Assembly: GCA_005885325.1 (NCBI GenBank) | Contig: VAYX01000036.1 | Coordinates: 1-8,121 of the forward strand | Direction of reading: 5' to 3' | Source of the DNA: Actinomycetota bacterium | Lineage (GTDB): Bacteria; Actinomycetota; UBA4738; HRBIN12 | DNA length: 8,121 nt | Shown here: positions 1 to 6,544 of the stretch, in pieces | Numbering within the stretch: the stretch's first letter is position 1 | Layout of the letters: every line of letters starts with the position of its first letter | Notes under the pieces: model-generated | Told to the model about the DNA's origin: nothing | What the model saw: only the letters and a program-made list of their open reading frames with translations | The model's database searches: none | Made by a program: the position numbers and the translations under genes

Positions 1-579
1 CTCGACCTGTCCCGCCCGATGCTGGCCAAGCTGGTCGAGAAGGCGGGCGGGGCCATCCCCTTCCCGCTCGTCCTGGCCGACGCCACCCGGATGCCGTTCC
101 GCGCCGACGCGTTCGGCGCCGCCGTGGTGCGGCACCTGTTCCACCTCGTCCCCGAGTGGCGGCGGCTCGTGGAGGAGCTCGTCCGCGTGATCGGCCCCGG
201 TGGAACCGCGCTCGTCAACCTGGGCGGGTTCAAGGACACGTGGGGGATCGTCGACCGGTTCCTGGAGCTCGCCGGAGGCGTCGCCTTCGCGGTGGGGCTC
301 GACCCGCGGGACGCAGAAACCCTCGACCGCGAGTTCGAGCGCCACGAGGCCCGGGTGCGCCTGCTGCCGCCGATCGGGACCCACGACGACACCACCGTCG
401 GCCAGTTCCTGGACGAGATGGACGCCGGTATGCATTCGTGGACCTGGCGGGTCCCCGACGAGGTCCGCCGCCGCGTCGGGCCCCACCTCCGGACCTGGGC
501 GGAGGGGCGGTTCGGCTCGCTGGAGCGGCCGGTCGAGCCCGACCTCCAGATCCTGTGGCGAGCGTACGACCTGCCCTGA
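1..579 (+). CDS. SAM-dependent class I methyltransferase, C-terminal part (5' end outside window)
   Basis: The reading frame is open from the first base to a TGA at 577-579, giving 192 visible residues. It begins with LDLSRPML, the family's usual xDxSxxML segment after beta strand 2, where an acidic residue (here D2) contacts the SAM ribose. Next comes ADATRMPF (26-33), whose Asp normally contacts the adenine, then the motif II/III stretch RHLFHLVPEWRRLVEEL and the IGPGG turn. The glycine-rich motif I lies upstream of the window, so the start is not visible; the first internal ATG, at base 19, falls inside the conserved fold and is not the real start. The fold is that of UbiE/Methyltransf_11-type enzymes. 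The substrate cannot be read from the sequence, and the C-terminal half has no feature I recognise. No signal peptide or membrane segment is visible in this part. A 72-nt gap separates it from ilvE, so it may end its own transcription unit. Confidence 0.85.
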   Translation, partial: LDLSRPMLAKLVEKAGGAIPFPLVLADATRMPFRADAFGAAVVRHLFHLVPEWRRLVEELVRVIGPGGTALVNLGGFKDTWGIVDRFLELAGGVAFAVGLDPRDAETLDREFERHEARVRLLPPIGTHDDTTVGQFLDEMDAGMHSWTWRVPDEVRRRVGPHLRTWAEGRFGSLERPVEPDLQILWRAYDLP

Positions 580-584
580 CCCGA

Positions 585-590
585 TATCCT
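585..590 (+). promoter_or_regulatory. Weak candidate -10 hexamer upstream of ilvE
   Basis: TATCCT matches the -10 consensus at four of six positions and lies in an otherwise very GC-rich gap. No convincing -35 is found about 17 nt upstream (bases 562-567 read GCGTAC), and there is no TGn extension. If real, transcription would start near base 597 and give a leader of about 55 nt before ilvE. This is only a candidate for the promoter of the operon that follows. Confidence 0.2.
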
Positions 591-595
591 GTCGA

Positions 596-610
596 CGGCC
601 GCGGCGGCCG
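596..610 (+). repeat. GC-rich inverted repeat between methyltransferase and ilvE
   Basis: CGGCCG is followed by CGG and then CGGCCG again, a perfect 6-bp stem with a 3-nt loop. A third CGGCCG lies at 620-625, so alternative pairings exist. The repeat follows the methyltransferase stop by 16 nt and could act as a terminator, but no T-run follows. In DNA this GC-rich, such palindromes also occur by chance. It could equally lie in the 5' leader of the ilvE transcript. Confidence 0.3.
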
Positions 611-638
611 CCCCGGAGTCGGCCGCCCGCACCGCGCG

Positions 639-645
639 AAGGAGG
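639..645 (+). promoter_or_regulatory. Strong ribosome binding site for ilvE
   Basis: AAGGAGG is a perfect match to the 16S anti-Shine-Dalgarno core and ends 6 nt before the ATG at 652. This fixes the ilvE start and is the strongest ribosome site in the window, as expected for the first gene of an operon. Confidence 0.85.
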
Positions 646-651
646 GAATCG

Positions 652-1575
652 ATGCCCATCACGCCCGTCGGGAAGGTCTGGATGGACGGGGACCTGGTGG
701 ACTGGGGCGACGCCAAGGTCCACGTCCTGTCCCACGCCATGCACTACGGCAGTGGCGTGTTCGAGGGCATCCGGTGCTACGAGACCGCGCGGGGTTCGGC
801 CGTCTGGCACCTCGACGAGCACATCAGGCGGCTGTTCCGCTCGGCGAAGCTCTACCACCTCGACATCCCGTTCTCGGCCGAGGCGCTCTCGGAGGCGGTG
901 AAGGAGACCATCCGGGCGAACGAGTTGTCGGCCTGCTACATCCGGCCCCTGGTGTTCCGGGGCTACGGCGAGATGGGCGTGAACCCGCTGAGCGCGCCGG
1001 TGAACGTGGTGATCGCGGTGTGGCCGTGGGGCGCGTACCTCGGCGAGCAGGCGCTCGAGCAGGGTGTGCGGGTCAAGATCTCCTCCTGGCGGAGAAACGA
1101 CCAGAACGCGCTCCCCGCAGCGGCCAAGGCCACCGGGCAGTACATCAACGGGGTCCTGGCCAAGATTGAAGCGATCAAGGCGGGGTACGACGAGGCCATC
1201 ATGCTGAACCAGATGGGCTTCATCACCGACGGGACCGGCGAGAACGTCTTCGTCGTCCGCCAGGGCGTCCTGCTCACCCCCCCGACCCAGTCCGGCTGTC
1301 TCGACGGCATCACCCGGGCCACGATCATGTCGATCGCCCGCGACCTCGGCTACGAGGTCCGCGAGGAGAACCTGGTCCGCACCGACCTGTACAACGCCGA
1401 CGAGGCCTTCTTCACGGGCACGGCCGCCGAGGTCACCCCGGTGCGCGAGGTCGACGATCGCGTCGTGGGTGAGGGGACCCGGGGACCGGTCACGAAGGAG
1501 ATCCAGGGGACGTTCTTCGCCGCGACCAAGGGGGAGATCGAGCAGTACGCCTCCTGGCTCGCCCCGGTGCAGTGA
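652..1575 (+). CDS. ilvE: Branched-chain amino acid aminotransferase (PLP fold type IV)
   Basis: This enzyme transfers the amino group between glutamate and branched-chain 2-oxo acids, the last step of Val, Leu and Ile synthesis and the first of their breakdown; it is cytosolic. The 307 residues match the usual IlvE length (about 309). Recognisable blocks are HAMHYGSGVFEGIR (28-41), YIRPLVF (96-102), WPWGAYLGEQALEQGV (124-139), the PLP-binding lysine K159 in PAAAKATGQY, ITDGTGENVF (191-200) with E197 expected to pair with the pyridine nitrogen, and FTGTAAEVTPV (254-264). The wording follows E. coli IlvE closely and differs from the longer eukaryote-like BCATs. D-amino acid transaminase and 4-amino-4-deoxychorismate lyase share the fold but lack this set of motifs. 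The start is fixed by the AAGGAGG 6 nt upstream. The TGA overlaps the GTG of the aminopeptidase gene. It does not sit beside the usual ilv/leu biosynthetic genes here, and some family members also use aromatic amino acids. Confidence 0.95.
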   Translation: MPITPVGKVWMDGDLVDWGDAKVHVLSHAMHYGSGVFEGIRCYETARGSAVWHLDEHIRRLFRSAKLYHLDIPFSAEALSEAVKETIRANELSACYIRPLVFRGYGEMGVNPLSAPVNVVIAVWPWGAYLGEQALEQGVRVKISSWRRNDQNALPAAAKATGQYINGVLAKIEAIKAGYDEAIMLNQMGFITDGTGENVFVVRQGVLLTPPTQSGCLDGITRATIMSIARDLGYEVREENLVRTDLYNADEAFFTGTAAEVTPVREVDDRVVGEGTRGPVTKEIQGTFFAATKGEIEQYASWLAPVQ

Positions 1576-4130
1576 GCCGGATGGGCGGAGGCGAGTCGGC
1601 GTACCGCCTACCCAGGACCGTCACCCCCTCCCGCTACGAGCTCACGATCGAGCCCGACCTGGCCGCGGGGACCTTTCGCGGGGCCGAGGACGTCCGGATC
1701 ACGATTCACGAGCCCGTCCGCGAGATCGTGCTGAACGCCGTTGACCTCCAGATCGAGGACGGCCGGCTGACGAACGGCAACGGCACCAAGCTCGACGTCT
1801 CGGAGATCTCGCTCGACCCGCCGGGCGAGCGCGCGCGCGTCCTGCTCGCGGAGCCCGCGCCTCCGGGTGAGTGGACGCTGCACCTGGAGTTCACCGGGGT
1901 CCTGAACGAGCGGCTCGTGGGGTTCTACCCGTCGACGTACACCGACACCGAGGGTCGGACCCGGACGATCGCCACGACGCACTTCGAGGCGACCGACGCC
2001 CGGCGGGCCTTCCCCTGCTGGGACGAGCCCGACCTGAAGGCCGTGTTCTCGGTCACGCTGGTCGTCGAGGAGGGCCTCATCGCAATGTCGAACACGCCGG
2101 AGATGGGCCGGGAGCCCGCGGCCGATCGGAAGGCGGCCGTCCGGTTCGACGACACGATCCCCACGTCGACGTACCTCGTCGCGTGGGTGGTTGGTCCGCT
2201 CGAGCTGACCGATCCGGTGGACGTGGACGGCGTTCCCCTGCGGGTGGCGCACGTCCCCGGCAAGGGTCACCTGGTGGACTTCGCCATCGAGGCGGGCGCG
2301 TTCTCGCTCCGGTTCTTCACCGAGTACTACGGGATCCCGTATCCGGAGAAGAAGGTCGACTTCGTGGCCCTCCCGGACTTCGGTGCCGGGGCCATGGAGA
2401 ACCTCGGGCTGATCACGTACCGGGAGTCGCTGCTCCTCGTCGAGCCGTCCCAGGCCACCCAGCAGGAGCTCCTGGCGGTGGCCGACGTCGTGGCCCACGA
2501 GCTGGCCCACATGTGGTTCGGCGACCTGGTCACGATGCGGTGGTGGAACGGCATCTGGCTGAACGAGGCGTTCGCCACCTTCATGGCCAACCTCGCGGTT
2601 GACGTGTTCCGGCCGGACTGGGATCGGTGGGGATCGTTCCGAAGGGTCTGTTCGACCGCCCTGGAGATCGACGCGCTGGACAGCACGCGGCCCATCGAGT
2701 ATCCGGTCGATTCGCCCGACGACGCGTCCGACATGTTCGACTCGCTCACGTACACGAAGGGCGCCGCCGTGCTGCGGATGCTCGAGCGGTACCTCGGCCC
2801 CGCACGGTTCCGCGACGGGATCCGGCGCTATCTGAAGGATCACGTGTTCGGCAACACCGAGACCTCCGACCTGTGGGATTCGATCGAGGCCGCCACCGAC
2901 GAGCCCGTCCGCCGGATCATGGACACCTGGATCTGGCAGGGAGGCTATCCGCTCGTCACGGTGCGGGAGGACGAGGACGCCCTGTCCTTCGCCCAGGAAC
3001 GGTTCCGCTACGACGGTGGCGACGACGGGACCCGGTGGGAGGTCCCCCTGTTGGTCCGCGAGTCCTCCCGCGGGGACGCGGAAGCACGCGCGATCCTGGT
3101 CGAGCCGGAGGGGGCCGGCCTTCCCCGCCTCGCGCCCGACGCGGTCGTCGTGGCGAACGCCGAGGGAGCCAGCTTCCTTCGGGTCGGCTACGAGGGGGCG
3201 CTCCGCGACCGGGTCTGGACCCGAGCCCTCGAGGCGCTCGCCTCCATCGAGCGGTTCGGTCTCGTGGACGACACGTGGGCCGGGGTGGTCGCCGGAGGCG
3301 TGCCCCCGGCCGAGTACCTCGGCCTCGTGCGAGGGCTGGCGGAGGAGACCGACCTGCACGTGTGGCAGACCGTCGTGACCAGCATGGGATGGCTCGACCG
3401 CTTCGTCGAGGGTGAACCTCGCGACGGGCTCCGCCGGTACGTCCGGGAGCTCGTGCGGCCGGCGTTCGACCGGCTGGGGTGGGAGCCGGCCCCGGACGAG
3501 CCCGACCTGTCGAGGTCGCTCCGAGGCACGTTGGTCGGCGCGCTCGCCATCCTCGGCGGCGACGCCGAGGTCACGGCGAGGGCTCGGGAGCTCGAGGAGG
3601 CGGCGCGGGCCGGCCGGCCCGTCGACGCCTCCCTCGCGGCCGCAGCGGTCGGCGTCGTCGCGACCACGGGTGGCCCCGACGATTACGAGCGGTTCCTGGC
3701 CCGCTCGAAGGACGCGCCCACGCCCCAGGAGCAGCTCCGCTACCTGTATGCGCTGGCGGACTTCCGCGACCCGGGCCTCATGGACCGAACCCCGGCGCTC
3801 GCGCTGAGCGATCAGGTCCGGTCCCAGAACGCGCCGTTCCTCCTGGCCAGGGCCATGGCCAACCGCGACGTGGGGGATCGGGCGTGGCGGTTCGTCAAGG
3901 AGCACTGGGAGGAGGTCAACCGGCGGCTGCCTCCGAACACGATCATCTATCTCGCGGACGGCGTGCGGCTCCTGACCACACCCGAACAGCAGGAGAACGC
4001 GCAGGCGTTCTTCGCCGAGCACGACATCCCCCAGGCGAGGAAGATGCTCAAGCAGGTGCTCGAGCGGCAACGGATCAACGTGGCCTTCCGCCGCCGCGTG
4101 GAGCCCCAGCTCGTCGCGTTCTTCGGATAG
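1572..4130 (+). CDS. pepN: M1-family zinc aminopeptidase (aminopeptidase N type)
   Basis: This enzyme removes N-terminal residues from peptides. The 852 residues have no signal peptide, so it is probably cytosolic. The order is an N-terminal beta domain (about 10-205) with THFEATDARRAFPCWDEP (136-153), where E139 should help bind the substrate amino terminus; a thermolysin-like catalytic domain (about 210-450); a small beta domain; and a long helical C-terminal domain of the ERAP1_C type (about 550-850). The exopeptidase motif GAMEN is at 273-277. The zinc site is complete: HELAH at 309-313 and, exactly 18 residues on, E332 in NEAF. Y394 in SLTYTKGAAVLRMLE is the expected catalytic tyrosine. 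No key residue is missing. The chosen GTG shares GTGA with the ilvE stop, which suggests translational coupling. An in-frame ATG at 1581 is the alternative and costs three residues. No clear Shine-Dalgarno precedes either. The aldehyde dehydrogenase follows after 11 nt. Confidence 0.95.
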   Translation: MSRMGGGESAYRLPRTVTPSRYELTIEPDLAAGTFRGAEDVRITIHEPVREIVLNAVDLQIEDGRLTNGNGTKLDVSEISLDPPGERARVLLAEPAPPGEWTLHLEFTGVLNERLVGFYPSTYTDTEGRTRTIATTHFEATDARRAFPCWDEPDLKAVFSVTLVVEEGLIAMSNTPEMGREPAADRKAAVRFDDTIPTSTYLVAWVVGPLELTDPVDVDGVPLRVAHVPGKGHLVDFAIEAGAFSLRFFTEYYGIPYPEKKVDFVALPDFGAGAMENLGLITYRESLLLVEPSQATQQELLAVADVVAHELAHMWFGDLVTMRWWNGIWLNEAFATFMANLAVDVFRPDWDRWGSFRRVCSTALEIDALDSTRPIEYPVDSPDDASDMFDSLTYTKGAAVLRMLERYLGPARFRDGIRRYLKDHVFGNTETSDLWDSIEAATDEPVRRIMDTWIWQGGYPLVTVREDEDALSFAQERFRYDGGDDGTRWEVPLLVRESSRGDAEARAILVEPEGAGLPRLAPDAVVVANAEGASFLRVGYEGALRDRVWTRALEALASIERFGLVDDTWAGVVAGGVPPAEYLGLVRGLAEETDLHVWQTVVTSMGWLDRFVEGEPRDGLRRYVRELVRPAFDRLGWEPAPDEPDLSRSLRGTLVGALAILGGDAEVTARARELEEAARAGRPVDASLAAAAVGVVATTGGPDDYERFLARSKDAPTPQEQLRYLYALADFRDPGLMDRTPALALSDQVRSQNAPFLLARAMANRDVGDRAWRFVKEHWEEVNRRLPPNTIIYLADGVRLLTTPEQQENAQAFFAEHDIPQARKMLKQVLERQRINVAFRRRVEPQLVAFFG

Positions 4131-4141
4131 CGGGGCACGGC

Positions 4142-5602
4142 ATGGCGAACGTGTCGACGATCGAGGGCATCAGGGTCTCGGCCGACCACTGGATCGGTGG
4201 GGCCCGGGTCCCCTCGTCCGACATGTTCCTCGACCTCTCGCCGATCGATCTGGAGACGCTCGCCATGGTCGCCCGGGGCGGGAAGAAGGAAGCCGACGCC
4301 GCGGTCGCCGCGGCCCGTGACGCCTTCCCCGGCTGGGCGGCGATGGAGCCCGAGCAGCGCTCGGCGGTCCTCCACCGCGTCGGCGAGCTCGTCGAGGCTC
4401 GCGTGCCCGAGCTCGCCGTCGTCGAGACAACCGACAACGGCTCGCTCCTTCGCTCGATGCAGCGGAGCGTGATGCCCCGCGTGGCCCGCAACTTCCACTT
4501 CTTCGCCGACCAGCTCCTGGCGATGCACGAGGACGACCTGGAGATGGGTGAGCATCGAAGCCGCGTGGAGTGGGACCCGGCCGGCGTCACCGTGGTGATC
4601 ACGCCGTGGAACGCGCCCCTGATGCTGGGGACGTGGCGCCTGGCGCCGGCGCTCGCCGCCGGGAACACCGTGGTCTTCAAGCCTCCCGAGTGGGCCCCGC
4701 TCACGGCTTCGATGTTGTGCGACATCGCCCGAGAGGCGGGGATGCCCGACGGCGTCCTGAACGTGGTGCAGGGGATCGGTGAGGAGGCCGGCGCGGCCCT
4801 CGTCGCACACGCGAACGTGGACCGCATCGCGTTCACCGGCTCGGTCGAGACCGGCAAGCTCGTCTCCGCGGCCGCGGCACCCAACCTCACGCCGGTCTCG
4901 CTCGAGCTCGGGGGCAAGGCCCCGTTCCTCATCTTCGCCGACACGGACATCGACGCCGCCATCGTCCAGGCCGTGAACCAGTACGACAACGCGGGCCAGG
5001 TGTGTCTCGCCGGCACGCGACTGCTGGTCGAGCGGAGCATCCACGACGAGTTCCTCGACCGATTCCTGGAGCGGGCCTCGGGCCTGAGGCAGGGCGATCC
5101 GCGCCTGCCAGACACCGACCTCGGTCCCCAGATCACGAAGGAGCACTTCGACCGGGTGGACGGGTTCGTGCAGCGGGCCAAGGAGGAGGGGGCGAAGGCG
5201 GTGCTGGGGGGCGGCCCGAGCGAGGACCTCGGCGGGCTGTACTACCGGCCCACGTTGTTCGTCGACGTCCCGCCCGACGCCGAGATCCTCGAGCGCGAGG
5301 TGTTCGGCCCGGTGCTCACGCTCCAGCCCTTCGACTCGGAGGAAGAGGGCGTCGCGCTGGCGAACGCGACCGACTACGGTCTGGACGCCATCGTGTACAC
5401 GGGGGACAAGGAGCGGGCCGAGCGGGTCTCGCCCAAGCTCGTGGCCGGCACCGTGTGGGTCAACTGCTTCTTCGTCCGTGACCTCCGGGCCCCGTTCGGG
5501 GGGGCGCGGAACTCCGGGATCGGCCGGGAGGGCGGCCGGTGGAGCTTCGACTTCTACGCGGACGTGAAGACGGTGTGCGAAGCACCGTGGCAGGGGAGTT
5601 GA
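4142..5602 (+). CDS. hpaE: Aldehyde dehydrogenase, HpaE-like (5-carboxymethyl-2-hydroxymuconate semialdehyde dehydrogenase)
   Basis: This NAD(P)-dependent enzyme probably oxidises the ring-opened semialdehyde made by the next gene, giving 5-carboxymethyl-2-hydroxymuconate. The 486 residues have the complete ALDH set: TPWNAPL with N157, K180 in VVFKPPEW, FTGSVETG (231-238), general base E255 in LELGGKAP, nucleophile C288 in GQVCLAG, and E386 in EREVFGP. The C-terminal block RDLRAPFGG...SGIGREGG...SFDFYADVKTVC (447-479) resembles HpaE/HpcC more than other ALDH groups, and the length is close to E. coli HpaE (488). About a dozen residues precede the usual beginning (DHWIGG). Cytosolic. The ATG 11 nt after the aminopeptidase stop has only a weak ribosome site, so coupled translation is likely. 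The frame stays open upstream to about 3479, but that part lies inside the aminopeptidase gene and has a shadow-like Arg/Pro/Gly/Ala-rich composition. The ALDH identity is certain. The exact substrate rests on the C-terminal signature and the dioxygenase neighbour; 2-hydroxymuconate semialdehyde or another aldehyde remains possible. Confidence 0.8.
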   Translation: MANVSTIEGIRVSADHWIGGARVPSSDMFLDLSPIDLETLAMVARGGKKEADAAVAAARDAFPGWAAMEPEQRSAVLHRVGELVEARVPELAVVETTDNGSLLRSMQRSVMPRVARNFHFFADQLLAMHEDDLEMGEHRSRVEWDPAGVTVVITPWNAPLMLGTWRLAPALAAGNTVVFKPPEWAPLTASMLCDIAREAGMPDGVLNVVQGIGEEAGAALVAHANVDRIAFTGSVETGKLVSAAAAPNLTPVSLELGGKAPFLIFADTDIDAAIVQAVNQYDNAGQVCLAGTRLLVERSIHDEFLDRFLERASGLRQGDPRLPDTDLGPQITKEHFDRVDGFVQRAKEEGAKAVLGGGPSEDLGGLYYRPTLFVDVPPDAEILEREVFGPVLTLQPFDSEEEGVALANATDYGLDAIVYTGDKERAERVSPKLVAGTVWVNCFFVRDLRAPFGGARNSGIGREGGRWSFDFYADVKTVCEAPWQGS

Positions 5603-5608
5603 TCGCGG

Positions 5609-6487
5609 ATGGGTGAGATCGTCGGCGCCGGGCTCGTGTCCCACGTCCCGACCATCATGCTGCCCGAGAAGATCAGGCTGGAGATCAACCAGGGCAAGGA
5701 GATCAGCCTGGTCGACGGCCTCCGCACGTTGAAGTCCGAGGCGTTCGACCGGCTGAAGCCGGACACCGTCGTGGTGTGCGACACCCACTGGGAGTCCACG
5801 TTCGAGCACATCGTCTCGGCCCAGGACCGGCGGAAGGGGTTCTTCACCTCGCACGAGCTCCCGCGCGGCATGAGCGCTATCCCGTACGACATGCCGGGCG
5901 ACCCGGAGCTCGCGCGGGCGCTGGCCAAGCAGGCGGAGGGCCGCGACGACACGTGGATCCTCGCCTCCGACGACCCGTACCTCCCGATCTTCTACGGCAC
6001 CGTCAACATCTGGACCTATCTGTCCGGCGGGGAGCGGTGGATCTCGATCGCCATCAACGGGACCGGGCAGACCGACGACTTCCTGTTGCTCGGCGACCTG
6101 CTGGGGAAGGCCGTCGAGCAGGTGGACCGGCGGGTGGTCGTGCTCGCCTCCGGCGGGCTCACCCACCGGTTCTTCCCGTTCCGCGAGCTCCGCCACCACG
6201 AGTCCTCGGACCTGTCGAACATCATCACCCCCGAGGCGCGTGAGGCCGACGAGAAGGTCCTGAAGCTGCTCGCCGCAGGGGACCACGCCGGCATGATCGA
6301 CTGGATGCCCGAGTACAAGCGGTTCGGGCCGGAGGGCAAGTTCGGGCACTATCTGATCATGGTCGGGGCACTCGGCGGCTCGAGGTGCCGCGCGCCCGGG
6401 ACGCAATACGGGGAGTACGAGGCCTCGGTGGGCACCGGGCAGGCCCACGTGTGGTTCGAACGGCCCGAGGGGGGCTGGGCGGCTTGA
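5609..6487 (+). CDS. hpaD: Class III extradiol dioxygenase, HpaD-like (homoprotocatechuate 2,3-dioxygenase)
   Basis: This LigB-superfamily non-haem iron enzyme is expected to cleave a catechol ring next to the hydroxyls, with 3,4-dihydroxyphenylacetate the likely substrate. Its 292 residues line up by eye with E. coli HpaD (about 283): SHVPT near the start, DTHW (58-61), HELP (82-85), DPELA (98-102), YGT (129-131), VLASGGLTHRF (178-188), ADEKVLKLL (213-221), MPEY (233-236), PEGKFGHYLIMVGALG (241-256) and SVGTGQAHVWF (273-283). By position, H12, H60 and E242 are the likely Fe(II) ligands and H186 the acid-base histidine; these roles are inferred from the family. Single domain, no membrane segment, cytosolic. 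The ATG at 5609 is 6 nt after the aldehyde dehydrogenase stop, and AGGGGAG at 5592-5598, inside the end of that gene, is a plausible ribosome site. Pairing with an HpaE-like dehydrogenase supports a meta-cleavage role. Protocatechuate, gallate or another catechol cannot be excluded. Confidence 0.75.
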   Translation: MGEIVGAGLVSHVPTIMLPEKIRLEINQGKEISLVDGLRTLKSEAFDRLKPDTVVVCDTHWESTFEHIVSAQDRRKGFFTSHELPRGMSAIPYDMPGDPELARALAKQAEGRDDTWILASDDPYLPIFYGTVNIWTYLSGGERWISIAINGTGQTDDFLLLGDLLGKAVEQVDRRVVVLASGGLTHRFFPFRELRHHESSDLSNIITPEAREADEKVLKLLAAGDHAGMIDWMPEYKRFGPEGKFGHYLIMVGALGGSRCRAPGTQYGEYEASVGTGQAHVWFERPEGGWAA

Positions 6488-6512
6488 GCGCCGGCTCCAA
6501 TCGCCTCGAGCT

Positions 6513-6527
6513 GGTCGTCGGTCGTCG
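6513..6527 (+). repeat. Short tandem repeat (GGTCGTC twice) before the permease gene
   Basis: GGTCGTC occurs at 6513-6519 and again at 6520-6526, followed by G, directly upstream of the ribosome site of the permease. It could be an operator half-site pair in the 57-nt gap, but a 7-nt repeat in GC-rich DNA is easily a chance event. Confidence 0.25.
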
Positions 6528-6538
6528 GAGAAGGGGGG
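6527..6538 (+). promoter_or_regulatory. Ribosome binding site for the permease, supporting the GTG start
   Basis: GGAG (6527-6530) runs into AAGGGGGG (6531-6538), which ends 6 nt before the GTG at 6545. This purine-rich block supports the GTG start, because the next in-frame ATG (6629) lies well inside the conserved first membrane segment. Confidence 0.7.
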
Positions 6539-6544
6539 AATCAG

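Noticed and set aside
156..1169. A 337-codon plus-strand frame bridging the methyltransferase and ilvE
   Set aside because: It is in a different frame from two clearly identifiable genes and is extremely Arg/Gly/Pro-rich with no motif.
1608..4070. An 820-codon open frame on the minus strand opposite the aminopeptidase gene
   Set aside because: Its translation is dominated by Arg, Pro, Gly, Asp, Glu and His with no recognisable fold. Long antisense frames arise when the sense gene has G/C at nearly all third positions, and the sense gene has a complete M1 active site.
3479..4141. Upstream extension of the aldehyde dehydrogenase frame by 221 codons, suggesting a fusion
   Set aside because: The extension is out of frame within the aminopeptidase coding region and is low-complexity Arg/Pro/Gly/Ala-rich. 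The ATG at 4142 gives the usual length for the family.
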